Positions 17,106-25,747 of a DNA stretch of 64,000 nucleotides are shown piece after piece. This stretch comes from Mycolicibacterium xanthum (GTDB lineage: Bacteria; Actinomycetota; Actinomycetes; Mycobacteriales; Mycobacteriaceae), in assembly GCF_019710635.1 (NCBI RefSeq), contig NZ_JAIFZS010000047.1, positions 1-64,000 on the forward strand, read 5' to 3'. Each line of letters opens with the position of its first letter. Position 1 is the stretch's first letter. A program made the translations under genes and the position numbers. The notes under the pieces were generated by a model. That model was not told where the DNA came from and did no database searches. It saw nothing but the letters and a program-made list of their open reading frames with translations.

Positions 17106-18248
17106 TCACTGCCGCTGGGGAACCCCTCCCATCATGCTGAGCATCTTGACACCCCCGGTGCGGACGAAGCGCCAGATCAGCGCGGCGGACAGCGCCAGCG
17201 CCGCGAGGTTGAGCCACGTGGTGTAGTTCCAGCTGATGCCCTCGTCGGGCAGACGTGCCGAGGATGGGTCCGGCGCGAGGCCGGTCAGCCCGAACAGCAG
17301 CTCTACCAGATAGCCGGCCGCGACCGTCGCGAGGTAGAAGGCCGCCACGATGCGCAGCGTCATCGCCCAGCCGTAGTACTTCCGGTAGATGTTCAGGATC
17401 GGCAGGATCAGCAGGTCGGCGAAGATGAACGCGATCACGCCGCCGAAGCTGATGCCGCCGGTCCACAACACCACCGCGAGCGGGACGTTGCCGACCGAGC
17501 AGACAAAGCTCAGCACCGCGACGACCGGCCCGATGATCGGACCCCAGATCGCCGACAGCACAGGACTGTCCGCGAAGAAGAGCCCCCGCCAGAACCAGTC
17601 GGGCACCCAGGCGCCGACGGCGCCGGCGACGAGCAGCCCGACGGCCAGATCCCGCCAGATCGCCGCCCACTCCATCACATACACGTGCGAGACCGACGTC
17701 GCGCCGTCCGCGGAGAACAGTCGCCGGAAGAAACCTCCGTCGCCGGACACGGACATGTCCATGGCGGCGTGCCCTTCCATCGAGCCCGCCAGGCCCTTGC
17801 GCGCCTGCCGGTAGGCCTGATCGATGATGCGTTGGCGCAGCATGATCCGGAACAGCACGGCGACGCCGATGATGATGAGCGGGCCGCCGATGAACTCCGC
17901 CAGGGTGAACTGCCACCCCATCAGCAGGGCCAGGATCACCCCGAGCTCGATGACCAGATTGGTCGAGGCGATCTCGAAGGCCATGGCCGCGGTGAAGTTC
18001 GCACCCTTGGTGAACAGCGAGCGCGCCAGCGCGACAGCCGCGTACGAGCACGACGAGGAGGCCATGCCGAGCCCGGTGGCCGCGGCCAGCGTGCGGGGCC
18101 TGTCGTCGCCGAGCATGTCCGCGATCGTGTCGCGGCGCACCACCGCCTGGATCACCGAGGAAAGCGCGAAACCGAACACCAGGGCCCACAGGATCGACCA
18201 CGCCATCGAACCCGTCAGCTTCAGTGCGTCGAGCAGCGATCCGATCAT
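17106..18248 (-). CDS. Permease of the DUF318/ArsP_1 (YraQ-like) family
   Basis: A 380-residue polytopic membrane protein with about eight to ten helices. Two conserved inverted-repeat motifs mark the family: GMASSSCSYAAVALARSLFTKGANF in the first half and SFVCSVGNVPLAVVLWTGGISFGG in the second, each with a cysteine in a membrane loop. A central hydrophilic loop (residues about 130-180) separates the halves. Family members are linked to export of organoarsenicals and other poorly defined solutes, and no arsenic gene is nearby, so the substrate is open. It is divergent from the SigF-controlled glsB-type gene. Confidence 0.8.
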   Translation of the reverse strand: MIGSLLDALKLTGSMAWSILWALVFGFALSSVIQAVVRRDTIADMLGDDRPRTLAAATGLGMASSSCSYAAVALARSLFTKGANFTAAMAFEIASTNLVIELGVILALLMGWQFTLAEFIGGPLIIIGVAVLFRIMLRQRIIDQAYRQARKGLAGSMEGHAAMDMSVSGDGGFFRRLFSADGATSVSHVYVMEWAAIWRDLAVGLLVAGAVGAWVPDWFWRGLFFADSPVLSAIWGPIIGPVVAVLSFVCSVGNVPLAVVLWTGGISFGGVIAFIFADLLILPILNIYRKYYGWAMTLRIVAAFYLATVAAGYLVELLFGLTGLAPDPSSARLPDEGISWNYTTWLNLAALALSAALIWRFVRTGGVKMLSMMGGVPQRQ

Positions 18249-18373
18249 GGCACGCTCCCGCGGCCGATCCCCAGTGTGCCGGACGTTCTTTTCTGAGGCA
18301 TGGCCACCGTGTTCCCGTCAGCAGCAACGGCAAACGCCTGTCCGCCCGGCCGCACACCGCCATTGACGCGTGC

Positions 18374-18399
18374 GTTTATCGCCGGAAGGCCGGGGGTAT
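18374..18399 (+). promoter_or_regulatory. SigF-type promoter upstream of the GlsB-like gene
   Basis: GTTT at 18374-18377 and GGGTAT at 18394-18399 with a 16-base spacer. This is an exact match to the mycobacterial SigF consensus GTTT-N15-17-GGGTAT. The predicted transcript start would lie near 18407, giving a leader of about 30 bases before the ATG at 18437. It predicts induction in stationary phase and general stress. Confidence 0.75.
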
Positions 18400-18436
18400 C
18401 TCTGCGGCAGCCAACACCCCCACACCGGAGGACAAC

Positions 18437-18721
18437 ATGACCATCACCGGCATCATCAGCGCCATCCTCATCGGTATCGTCGTCGGCATCCTCGGCCGGC
18501 TCGCACTGCCCGGAAAGCAGCCGATCGGGATGCTGCTGACCATCGCGGTCGGCATCGTGTCGGCCTTCATCGGCACCGCGATCGCCCGCGCGGTCGGTAT
18601 CCCGACCACCACGTCCGGCGTGGACTGGCTCGAACTGCTCGTCCAGGTCGTCGTCGCGGCGGCCGGTGTCGGCCTGGTGGCCGCGATCATGGCTCGCCGC
18701 CACACGGGGGTCAAGCGGTAA
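18437..18721 (+). CDS. GlsB/YeaQ/YmgE family stress response membrane protein
   Basis: A 94-residue membrane protein of the transglycosylase-associated (YeaQ/YmgE) family: three hydrophobic helices rich in glycine, starting TGIISAILIGIVVGILGRLALPGKQPIG and ending AAAGVGLVAAIMARR. Despite the old family name there is no evidence of transglycosylase activity; these are small general-stress membrane proteins. The ATG at 18437 has a strong GGAGG (18427-18431) upstream; longer frames reaching back into the divergent region are not supported. It carries its own SigF-type promoter and ends before a strong bidirectional hairpin. Confidence 0.85.
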   Translation: MTITGIISAILIGIVVGILGRLALPGKQPIGMLLTIAVGIVSAFIGTAIARAVGIPTTTSGVDWLELLVQVVVAAAGVGLVAAIMARRHTGVKR

Positions 18722-18740
18722 ACGCAGGCACCTCACGCAT

Positions 18741-18772
18741 GATCCCGGCTGGGCCCCCGACCAGCCGGGATC
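18741..18772. terminator. Bidirectional hairpin terminator between glsB-like gene and rarA
   Basis: GATCCCGGCTGG and its perfect reverse complement CCAGCCGGGATC form a 12-bp stem with an 8-base loop, 19 bases after the glsB-like stop and 18 bases after the end of the convergent rarA. There is no long T run on either side, which is usual for mycobacterial terminators. Confidence 0.75.
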
Positions 18773-18790
18773 ACCGTTTAAGGAACCGGT

Positions 18791-20128
18791 TCAGCGCCTG
18801 CGGCGGATGATCGCGCGCAGCTTGTCCACCCGGGTGGCGATCTCCCGCTCGGCGCCGTGGCCGGTCGGGCGGTAGTAGTCGACACCGACCAGCTCGTCGG
18901 GCGGGTACTGCTGCGGGACGACGCCGTCGGGATCGTCATGGGCGTACCGGTAGCCGACGGCGTTGCCGAGCTTGGCCGCGCCCGAGTAGTGCCCGTCGCG
19001 CAGGTGGGCGGGCACCAGACCGGCCTTGCCCGCACGGATGTCGGCCATCGCCGCCGACAGTGCCGTGGTGACCGCGTTGGATTTCGGCGCGGTGGCCAGG
19101 TGCACGGTGGCATGCGCGAGCGTGAGCTGGGCCTCCGGCATGCCGATCAGCTGTACGGTCTGGGCGGCGGCGACCGCGGTCTGCAGCGCCGACGGATCGG
19201 CCATCCCGATGTCCTCGCTGGCCAGGATCATCAACCGGCGGGCCAGGAATCGCGGATCCTCCCCCGCGACCAGCATCCGGGCCAGGTAGTGCAGGGCGGC
19301 GTCGACGTCGGAACCCCGCACCGACTTGATGAACGCGCTGATCACGTCGTAGTGCTGGTCGCCGTCACGGTCGTAGCGCACCGCGGCCTTGTCCAGCGAC
19401 TGCTCGACGATCTCGACGGTGACCTCGTCAGCCGCCGCAGTCGCACTTTCACAGGCCACCTCCAGCGCGGTCAGCGCCCGCCGCGCATCACCCGCCGACA
19501 GCTGGACCAGCAGCTCCAGGGCCTCCTCGCCGACCCGCACCCGCCCGCCCAGCCCGCGCTCGTCCTCGACGGCACGGCGCAGCACGACGGCGACTTCCTC
19601 GGCGGTAAGCGGCTGCAGCTGCAGGATCAGCGAGCGCGACAGCAGCGGCGCCACCACCGAGAAGGACGGGTTCTCGGTGGTCGCCGCCACCAGCAGCACC
19701 ACCCGGTTCTCCACCGCCGCCAGCAGCGCATCCTGCTGGGTCTTGGAGAACCGGTGCACCTCGTCGATGAACAGCACGGTCTGCTGACCGTGGATCGACG
19801 CGCGGCGGGCCTCCTCGATGACCGCGCGTACCTCTTTGACCCCGGCCGACAACGCCGAGAGCGCCTCGAAGCGACGCCCGGTGGCCTGCGAGATCAGCGA
19901 CGCCAGCGTGGTCTTGCCGGTGCCGGGCGGGCCGTAGAGGATCACCGACGCCGCGCCGGAACCCTCGACCAGCCGGCGCAACGGCGAGTTCGGCTTGAGG
20001 AGGTGGGCCTGGCCGACGACCTCGTCGAGCGTGGCCGGGCGCATGCGCACGGCCAACGGGGCCGACGGCGGCGGCGCGGGCACCGCCGCCGGGCCCGGCC
20101 CGGGCACGTCGAAGAGGCTGTCGGACAC
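18791..20128 (-). CDS. rarA: Replication-associated recombination protein A (MgsA/RarA AAA+ ATPase)
   Basis: A 445-residue clamp-loader-like AAA+ ATPase acting at stalled replication forks (Rv2559c type). Walker A is ILYGPPGTGKTTLASLIS, Walker B VLFIDEVHRFSKTQQDALL, sensor 1 ATTENPSF, and the MgsA C-terminal domain has SAFIKSVRGSDVDAALHYLARML and LASEDIGMADPSALQ. The N-terminus includes PLAVRMRPATLDEVVGQAHLL. It precedes no gene closely; the DUF3097 gene ends 9 bases upstream of its start and is on the same strand, so the two form an operon. Confidence 0.95.
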   Translation of the reverse strand: MSDSLFDVPGPGPAAVPAPPPSAPLAVRMRPATLDEVVGQAHLLKPNSPLRRLVEGSGAASVILYGPPGTGKTTLASLISQATGRRFEALSALSAGVKEVRAVIEEARRASIHGQQTVLFIDEVHRFSKTQQDALLAAVENRVVLLVAATTENPSFSVVAPLLSRSLILQLQPLTAEEVAVVLRRAVEDERGLGGRVRVGEEALELLVQLSAGDARRALTALEVACESATAAADEVTVEIVEQSLDKAAVRYDRDGDQHYDVISAFIKSVRGSDVDAALHYLARMLVAGEDPRFLARRLMILASEDIGMADPSALQTAVAAAQTVQLIGMPEAQLTLAHATVHLATAPKSNAVTTALSAAMADIRAGKAGLVPAHLRDGHYSGAAKLGNAVGYRYAHDDPDGVVPQQYPPDELVGVDYYRPTGHGAEREIATRVDKLRAIIRRRR

Positions 20129-20137
20129 GCTCCCTGC

Positions 20138-20977
20138 TTACACGGGTGCGGTGACGAAGTCGATCAGCTCCTCGACGCGGCCGATCAGCTCGGGTTCCAG
20201 GTCGGTCCAGTCGCGGACCCGGCCGCGGATGCGCCGCCAGGCGGCCGCGATGTCGGCCTGGTCCCGGTCCGGCCACCCCAGCGCAGCGCAGACACCGTGC
20301 TTCCAGTCCTGGCCCCGGGGAACGCCGGGCCAGGCCTCGATGCCCAGCCGGGCCGGGTTGACCGCCTGCCAGATGTCGATGAACGGGTGGCCGACGACCA
20401 GCGTGTGCTCGCCGCCGGGACCGCGGCTCACTCGCTGGGCGATGCGCGCCTCCTTGGAGCCGGTGACCAGGTGGTCGACCAGGACGCCCAGCCGGCGACC
20501 CGGCCCCGGCCGGAAGTCGGCGACGATGGCGGCGAGATCATCGACGCCACCGAGGTACTCGACGACCACGCCCTCGATACGCAGATCCTCACCCCAAACC
20601 TGTTCGACCAGCTCGGCGTCGTGGCGGCCCTCCACGTAGATGCGGCTGGCCAACGCGACCTTCGCCCGCGCGCCGGCGACCGCGACCGAACCGGAGGCGG
20701 TGTGCATGGGCGCCGCGGGCGCGGCCTTTCGCGGCGCGGTGAGGATCACCGGCCGGCCGTCGATCAGATAGCCCGGGCCCACCGGGAACGGTTTGGTACG
20801 ACCGTACCGGTCCTCCAACTCCATCCGGCCGTACTCGACACGCACCACGGCGCCGACGAATCCGGTCTGCGCGTCCTCGACCACCATGCCGATCTCGATC
20901 GGCCGCTCGACGGAGCGGGGCCGGCGGGCCCGGTGCGGGTCGTCGGCCAGGATGTCGGAGCCATAGCGATCAGCCAC
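20138..20977 (-). CDS. DUF3097 family protein
   Basis: A 279-residue actinobacterial protein with the DUF3097 pattern: MADRYGSDILADDPHR, then VVEDAQTGFVGAVVRVEYG, LEDRYGRTKPFPVGPGYLIDGRPV, and a Toprim-like second half with RIYVEGRHDAELVEQVWG and LGVLVDHLVTGSKEARIA. The EGRHD and the later LVDHL acidic groups look like the two halves of a Toprim metal site, suggesting a nucleic-acid-related or OLD/primase-like fold. That is my reading of the motifs rather than established function. It is coupled to rarA (9-base gap), which fits a DNA-metabolism role. Confidence 0.72.
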   Translation of the reverse strand: MADRYGSDILADDPHRARRPRSVERPIEIGMVVEDAQTGFVGAVVRVEYGRMELEDRYGRTKPFPVGPGYLIDGRPVILTAPRKAAPAAPMHTASGSVAVAGARAKVALASRIYVEGRHDAELVEQVWGEDLRIEGVVVEYLGGVDDLAAIVADFRPGPGRRLGVLVDHLVTGSKEARIAQRVSRGPGGEHTLVVGHPFIDIWQAVNPARLGIEAWPGVPRGQDWKHGVCAALGWPDRDQADIAAAWRRIRGRVRDWTDLEPELIGRVEELIDFVTAPV

Positions 20978-21070
20978 CGGGTGATCGTAGGGACATCCCG
21001 GTGCCGAACGTGCGCAGACTGGCCCCGGGCGGCGGCGTGTCGTCGTCTGACACGCACGCTCGCGCAGTGA

Positions 21071-22129
21071 TCAGGGCGCGGCGGCCGCGGCCAGCCTGGC
21101 TGGGCCGGAGGTGACCTCGTCGATGACGACGTGGATGAAGCGCATCTTCTCCAGCACCTTCGGCGGAAGCACGAACGGGTAGAGGTCGTCCTTGCCCATC
21201 GAGCGGTTCACCATGTTCAGCCCCCAGGCCAGCGGCAGCCAACGGTCGATGATGGTGTCGAACCCACTGGGGCCCAGCACCCGTCGCTCGAGGTTCGCCC
21301 CGGCCGCGGCGAATCCGAACGCGGCTGCGGTGTCCAGCGTGTCGCGGATGTGCAGATAGTGCGCGAACGTCTCGGCCCAGTCCTCGGCCGGGTGCATCGT
21401 CGCGTATGAGGACACGTAATCGTCCTCCCAGCCCGCGGGCGCACCCTGGCTGTAGTGCCGGTCCAGCTCCGCCTGGTAGTCGGTGTAAGGATCGCCGAAC
21501 AGGCTGTTGAACCGCGCCAGGTAGTCCGGGGACGGGCCGATCAGGCGGTAGAAGTAGTAGTGCCCTATCTCGTGGCGAAAATGGCCCAGCAGGGTCCGGT
21601 AGGGCTCGTCCATCGAGGTGCGCAACTGCTCGCGGTGCACGTCGTCGCCCTCGGCCAGATCCAGGGTGATCACGCCGTTGTGGTGTCCGGTGAAGACCTT
21701 CTCGGACTGGCTGGACAGCAGGTCGAACGCCAACCCGTAATCCGGGTCGACATCGCGGCCCACGATCGGCAGCTTGAGGTCGCAGAGTTCGACGATCAGC
21801 CGGCGTTTGGCCTGCTCGGCCGTCGCGAACGCCTGCAGCGCCTCGGTATCGGCGTCGTCGGGCCGGGTGCGCGTCAGCGCACACGACACGCACAGCAGCG
21901 GTACCGGCGACTTCTGCACCAGCCAGTTGCATTCGGCCAGATGCAGATTGGCGCACAGCTGGAAGTCGCTCTCGTCCACCGCTCCGGCGTGTTCGCTCTC
22001 GCCGGGCGGGGCGATCACCAGAAGCGCCATGCCGTCCAGCGAGAACCCCAGCGCGCTGCCGCAGTTCAGGCACACCGAGTTCTCGAACGCCAACCGCTGG
22101 CCGCAGTTGGGACACATGAAGTCACGCAT
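21071..22129 (-). CDS. Zinc-ribbon metallopeptidase (PF15887-like, Rv2568c-like)
   Basis: A 352-residue protein. The N-terminus is a zinc ribbon (C6, C9, C20, C23 in MCPNCGQ and CLNCGS), with extra cysteines in LLCVSCAL. The catalytic domain has HEIGHYYF with H186, E187 and H190, a gluzincin-type HExxH site, and a later DWAETFAHYLHIRDTLDTA that probably supplies the third ligand. ATG 22129 lies 8 bases inside the end of the upstream transglutaminase gene and has a GGGGGG-rich Shine-Dalgarno; ATG 22117 is an in-frame alternative. Last gene of the ATP-grasp/transglutaminase operon. Substrate unknown; the context suggests removal or processing of a peptide modification. Confidence 0.85.
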   Translation of the reverse strand: MRDFMCPNCGQRLAFENSVCLNCGSALGFSLDGMALLVIAPPGESEHAGAVDESDFQLCANLHLAECNWLVQKSPVPLLCVSCALTRTRPDDADTEALQAFATAEQAKRRLIVELCDLKLPIVGRDVDPDYGLAFDLLSSQSEKVFTGHHNGVITLDLAEGDDVHREQLRTSMDEPYRTLLGHFRHEIGHYYFYRLIGPSPDYLARFNSLFGDPYTDYQAELDRHYSQGAPAGWEDDYVSSYATMHPAEDWAETFAHYLHIRDTLDTAAAFGFAAAGANLERRVLGPSGFDTIIDRWLPLAWGLNMVNRSMGKDDLYPFVLPPKVLEKMRFIHVVIDEVTSGPARLAAAAAP

Positions 22130-23054
22130 CCAGCAGCCCCCCCTCGTACGGCGCGACGTCGACCGAGACGTCGATGACGCTGCTCTCCGAGTCGGTGTAG
22201 ATGATGCCGCGCAGCGGCGGGACATCGGCGTAGTCGCGCCCGAAACCCACCGTGACATAGCGTTCGTCGACCATCTGGTCGTTGGTCGGGTCCAGCCCCA
22301 GCCACGCGTTCTGCGGGGTCCACACCGCTGCCCAGGCGTGTGTGGCGTCGATGCCCACCATGCGTTCCTTCCCCGGCGGAGGGTCGGTGGCCAGATACCC
22401 GGACACGTAGCTGGCCGCCAGACCGTTGGCACGCAGGCAGGCGATCGCCAGCCGCGCGAAGTCCTGACATACCCCTTCCCGGGCCGCCAAAACCTCGCTC
22501 ACCTGAGTGGACACCGTCGTCGAACCCGACCGGTAGGTGAAGTCGTGGTAGATCCGCGACGTCAGATCGCGCAGCACGTCGATCAGCGGCCTGCCCTCGG
22601 CGAAGCTGGGCGCGGCGTACTCCCGCAGCGCATCGGTGATCTCGGGCGGATCCAGATCGAGGGTGAACTCGGTGGCCAGCGCACCCTCGGTGCCCACCGG
22701 GCGGGCGATCTCCCACGGCGCGCGTGCCGACGGGCCCTGATAGAGATCCAGCGGCGGCGGGTCCACCTCGACCACCGACCTGCTGGTGATGCTCAGCATC
22801 CGGTGCCGCTCGGTCACGTGGAAGTAGGAGCTGATGTTGCCGTAGGCGTCGCGGCTGGTGGAACTGTCCGCGGCCTCGGGCTCGATGGCCAGTTCGTAGA
22901 ACAGGCAGCGCTGGCGGGCCGAGTCGCGCGGGGTGAGGAAGCCGCGGCCGTAGGAGCTGGTGACGATGTCGGAGTACCGGTAGTGGGTGCGGTGGGTGAT
23001 CTCGTAACACCGGCTGGAGCCCGAGGTGGTCGGCCCATCCGGAAACGCCGTCAC
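22122..23054 (-). CDS. Transglutaminase-like cysteine peptidase/amidase (Rv2569c-like)
   Basis: A 310-residue protein with the bacterial transglutaminase N-terminal beta domain (YEITHRTHYRYSDIV) and a transglutaminase core. The catalytic triad is visible: C196 in EGVCQDFARLAIACLR, H239 in ATHAWAAVW, and D255 in WLGLDPTND. No signal peptide, so probably cytosolic. Start GTG (23052-23054) overlaps the ATP-grasp/alpha-E stop as GTGA. In Iyer, Aravind and colleagues' genome-context analyses, proteins of this family travel with circularly permuted ATP-grasp ligases and were proposed to hydrolyse or transfer the amide bonds these make. Confidence 0.9.
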   Translation of the reverse strand: MTAFPDGPTTSGSSRCYEITHRTHYRYSDIVTSSYGRGFLTPRDSARQRCLFYELAIEPEAADSSTSRDAYGNISSYFHVTERHRMLSITSRSVVEVDPPPLDLYQGPSARAPWEIARPVGTEGALATEFTLDLDPPEITDALREYAAPSFAEGRPLIDVLRDLTSRIYHDFTYRSGSTTVSTQVSEVLAAREGVCQDFARLAIACLRANGLAASYVSGYLATDPPPGKERMVGIDATHAWAAVWTPQNAWLGLDPTNDQMVDERYVTVGFGRDYADVPPLRGIIYTDSESSVIDVSVDVAPYEGGLLDA

Positions 23055-25747
23055 GGCATCACCCGGCGGGCGTCGGGACCCCACAGCGGCTGCATCCCGC
23101 CGGGCAGCGACAGGTGGGTGGCGGTGATCACGCCGGAGAGCTCGCGCAGGTCGCGGTTCATGCCGGCGAGCAGGCCGTCGAGTTCGGTCCGCACCCCCTC
23201 CGGGCTGACGTCCTCCAGCTCGGCCGGCTCGATGCGCCGCAGCCGGGTGACGATCTCCTCGACCATCCGCTCCGGGCGCGACGATCCCGACGCCCCGGGC
23301 AGCGCCTTGAGGTTGGCCCGCAGCCGTTCCAGCTGATAGGCCAGCGACCGCGGATTCTCCGCGTCGAAGAGCACCAGCTCCGCCACGCCCGTAACACTAA
23401 TCTTGCCCGGATTGCGCCTGCGGTAGGTCACCAGGGATTCGCACGCCACCAGCGTGGACTCGGTGATGGTCTCCTCGGCGTCGGGGGTGCGCACGGTGGA
23501 CAGTGTCGCGCGCAGCAGCGCGGTGATCGCCTGGCCACGTTCGATGCGCTTGCCGATGTCCATCATCGTCCAGCCGACATCGCGCACCATCGACTCGGAC
23601 ACCACTCCGGACAGTGCCAGCATGCCCGCCAGGGTCAGGGTGCTCGTCGAGGACAGGAACGCGTCCCCCTCGGCCCGCGACTCCGGCGGGGTTTCCGGAG
23701 CGTGCAGCAGCGCCCGCTCCAGCGCGGACAGCACCATCCAGGTGTCGTTGGACATCTGGTCGCGCACCGCCCTGGCGGCCAGGCTGAGCCGCTCGACCGA
23801 CTGCGCCAACGATCCGGGGCGGTGCCGGTCCGCCGTCAGCGCCCACAGCGTGGTCGGGGCGGTCGCGACCATCTCCGTGTAGTCGAAGCCGGCGCCGGTG
23901 TCGGTTCCGGTGATGGTGCCCAGCGCGGTCAGCAGCACCGGAACGCATTCGCTTCCGTCCATCGACTGGCGGTACCGGTACTCGTGGTAGCGCTCGCGGG
24001 CCACCGTCAGCAGCCGGGCGGTGTTCTCGGCGCGCTCGGCATAGCGGCCGATCCAGAAGAGGTCGGAAAGCACGCGCGGCGAGCTGATCTCGTGGGTTGG
24101 ACTCGACGTCGCAAACGCGGGAAGCCGCGCGGCCTCGACCTGGGTGGCCGGCTCGCCCGTGGTGACGGTCGCAACCTTCTCGGCCGTCACCCGCGTCGGG
24201 GTGCGCACCCAGATGTCCTTGGCCGCAATGGTGTTGAGGCGGTAAGCGGCGGTGCCCGGCGCCAGCAGATACCCCAGCCCGCCGATCATCGGCGCATACC
24301 CGCTGCGCTGGGACACCGTGAACAGCCGCATGCCGACGCTGGACGACGACAGCCCACTGGCCAGGAAATCCGCCGGCGCGGAGGAGAACTCCGGCAGCTC
24401 CTGACCCACCCACTGCCACGGCGTCGTCTCGATACGGGCCGCCAGCGTCTGCAGCTGTGCCACCGAGAGCTCGGGTCCGACGATCGCGTCACCGCCGTTC
24501 ACCGGCCGGATCAACAGCGTGGACAGGTTGGTCAGCAGATGCGAGCGTTCCAGGTCGGTACCGCCCCAGTACAACTGCGCGGTCGGCAACAGCGGGGTCT
24601 CGCCGACCAGCTTCTCGGCCAGATCGGGCAGGAACCGCAGGATCCCCGGGCTCTCCAGCACCCCGCTGCCCAGGGTGTTGACCACCGTGACCGCGCCCCG
24701 CCGCAGCACCTCCACCAGACCCACCACGCCCAGCCGGGAGTCGGCGCGCAGATCGAGTGGATCGGTGTAGTCGGCGTCGACCCGGCGCAGCACCACGTCC
24801 ACCCGCTGCAGGGTGCCCATCGAGCGCATCCACAGCTTGCCGTCGCGGACCACCAGGTCGGCGCTCTCGACCAGCGGCAGACCCAGCAGACTGGCCAGGT
24901 ATGCCTGATCGAACGCGGTCTCGGAATGGATGCCCGGGCTGAGCACCACCACGACGGGCTCCTCGGCCGACTCCGGCGCGGCTTCGATGAGGGCCAGGCG
25001 CAGGGCTTGGGCCCACGGCGAGGCCGGCCGCGGGCCGATCTGTTCGTACAGGTCGGGGATCGCGTGCGCGACCACCCGCCGGTCGGCGAGCGCGTAACCC
25101 GCACCCGACGGCGCCTGGGTCCAGTCGGCGTTGACGCAGAAGTCACCGGCCGAGCCCCGACTGATGTCACAGCCGTGCAGGAACAGTTGGTGCCGGCCGG
25201 GCACCTCGATACCGCGCGCAGACCGCACGTACCCGGGGTGGGAGAACAGCAGCTGCGGCGGTAGCACCCCGCGGGTGATCGAGCGTCGCGGTCCGTACAG
25301 GTCGGTGAGCACCGCGTCGAGCAGCCGCGAACGCTGCACCAGGCCGGCTTCCAGCGTGTCCCAATCCGACGCGGAGATGACCAGGGGCAGCGCATCGAGC
25401 TGCCAGGGGCCGGGTATCGCGGTGCCGTCGCCGTTGGTGATCGCGTCGCCGCGGTGATCCACCTGGATGTAGGTGATGCCGTCGTTGTCGACCAGGCTGC
25501 GCACGGCCGAGCGCAGCCGATCCAGCCCGGCCCGGCCACGTTCCACCACGCAGTCGGCGAGTTCCTGCCACGCCGGGCGCACGTGCCCGGCCTCGTCAAC
25601 GAACTCGTCGTAGCCGGCTCCGCCCACCGCCGGCTGCAGATCGAACAGCGCCTGCTGGGCCCGCATGGAGCCGTACGGCACCAGCGGGCTGTCGAAATCG
25701 GTCGTTCCGACACCGGGTGTTGTCGGACCTGTTGCGGGGAAGGCCAT
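23051..25747 (-). CDS. Circularly permuted ATP-grasp ligase fused to an alpha-E domain (Rv2567-like)
   Basis: An 898-residue two-domain protein. Residues ~90-480 form a circularly permuted type 2 ATP-grasp domain (VVVLSPGIHSETAFDQAYLA, LVVRDGKLWMR, VDVVLRRVDADYTDPLDLR, SGVLESPGILRFLPDLAEKL), predicted to form a carboxylate-amine (amide or peptide) bond with ATP. From about residue 555 an alpha-E helical domain begins with its hallmark LSDLFWIGRYAERAENTARLL. In other bacteria the two are often separate genes. The ATG at 25747 shares one base with the upstream stop (TAATG), and the stop overlaps the next start (GTGA). The ligase substrate is unknown. Confidence 0.9.
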   Translation of the reverse strand: MAFPATGPTTPGVGTTDFDSPLVPYGSMRAQQALFDLQPAVGGAGYDEFVDEAGHVRPAWQELADCVVERGRAGLDRLRSAVRSLVDNDGITYIQVDHRGDAITNGDGTAIPGPWQLDALPLVISASDWDTLEAGLVQRSRLLDAVLTDLYGPRRSITRGVLPPQLLFSHPGYVRSARGIEVPGRHQLFLHGCDISRGSAGDFCVNADWTQAPSGAGYALADRRVVAHAIPDLYEQIGPRPASPWAQALRLALIEAAPESAEEPVVVVLSPGIHSETAFDQAYLASLLGLPLVESADLVVRDGKLWMRSMGTLQRVDVVLRRVDADYTDPLDLRADSRLGVVGLVEVLRRGAVTVVNTLGSGVLESPGILRFLPDLAEKLVGETPLLPTAQLYWGGTDLERSHLLTNLSTLLIRPVNGGDAIVGPELSVAQLQTLAARIETTPWQWVGQELPEFSSAPADFLASGLSSSSVGMRLFTVSQRSGYAPMIGGLGYLLAPGTAAYRLNTIAAKDIWVRTPTRVTAEKVATVTTGEPATQVEAARLPAFATSSPTHEISSPRVLSDLFWIGRYAERAENTARLLTVARERYHEYRYRQSMDGSECVPVLLTALGTITGTDTGAGFDYTEMVATAPTTLWALTADRHRPGSLAQSVERLSLAARAVRDQMSNDTWMVLSALERALLHAPETPPESRAEGDAFLSSTSTLTLAGMLALSGVVSESMVRDVGWTMMDIGKRIERGQAITALLRATLSTVRTPDAEETITESTLVACESLVTYRRRNPGKISVTGVAELVLFDAENPRSLAYQLERLRANLKALPGASGSSRPERMVEEIVTRLRRIEPAELEDVSPEGVRTELDGLLAGMNRDLRELSGVITATHLSLPGGMQPLWGPDARRVMP

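Noticed and set aside
14356..17226. 956-codon plus-strand open frame
   Set aside because: It runs antisense through most of alaS. The codon pattern is that of a high-GC shadow, with no protein family resemblance, and alaS on the other strand is unambiguous.
23114..25264. 716-codon plus-strand open frame, and a similar one at 25948-27474
   Set aside because: Antisense to the ATP-grasp/alpha-E and DUF2126 transglutaminase genes. Composition is Arg/Gly/His-rich without any motif.
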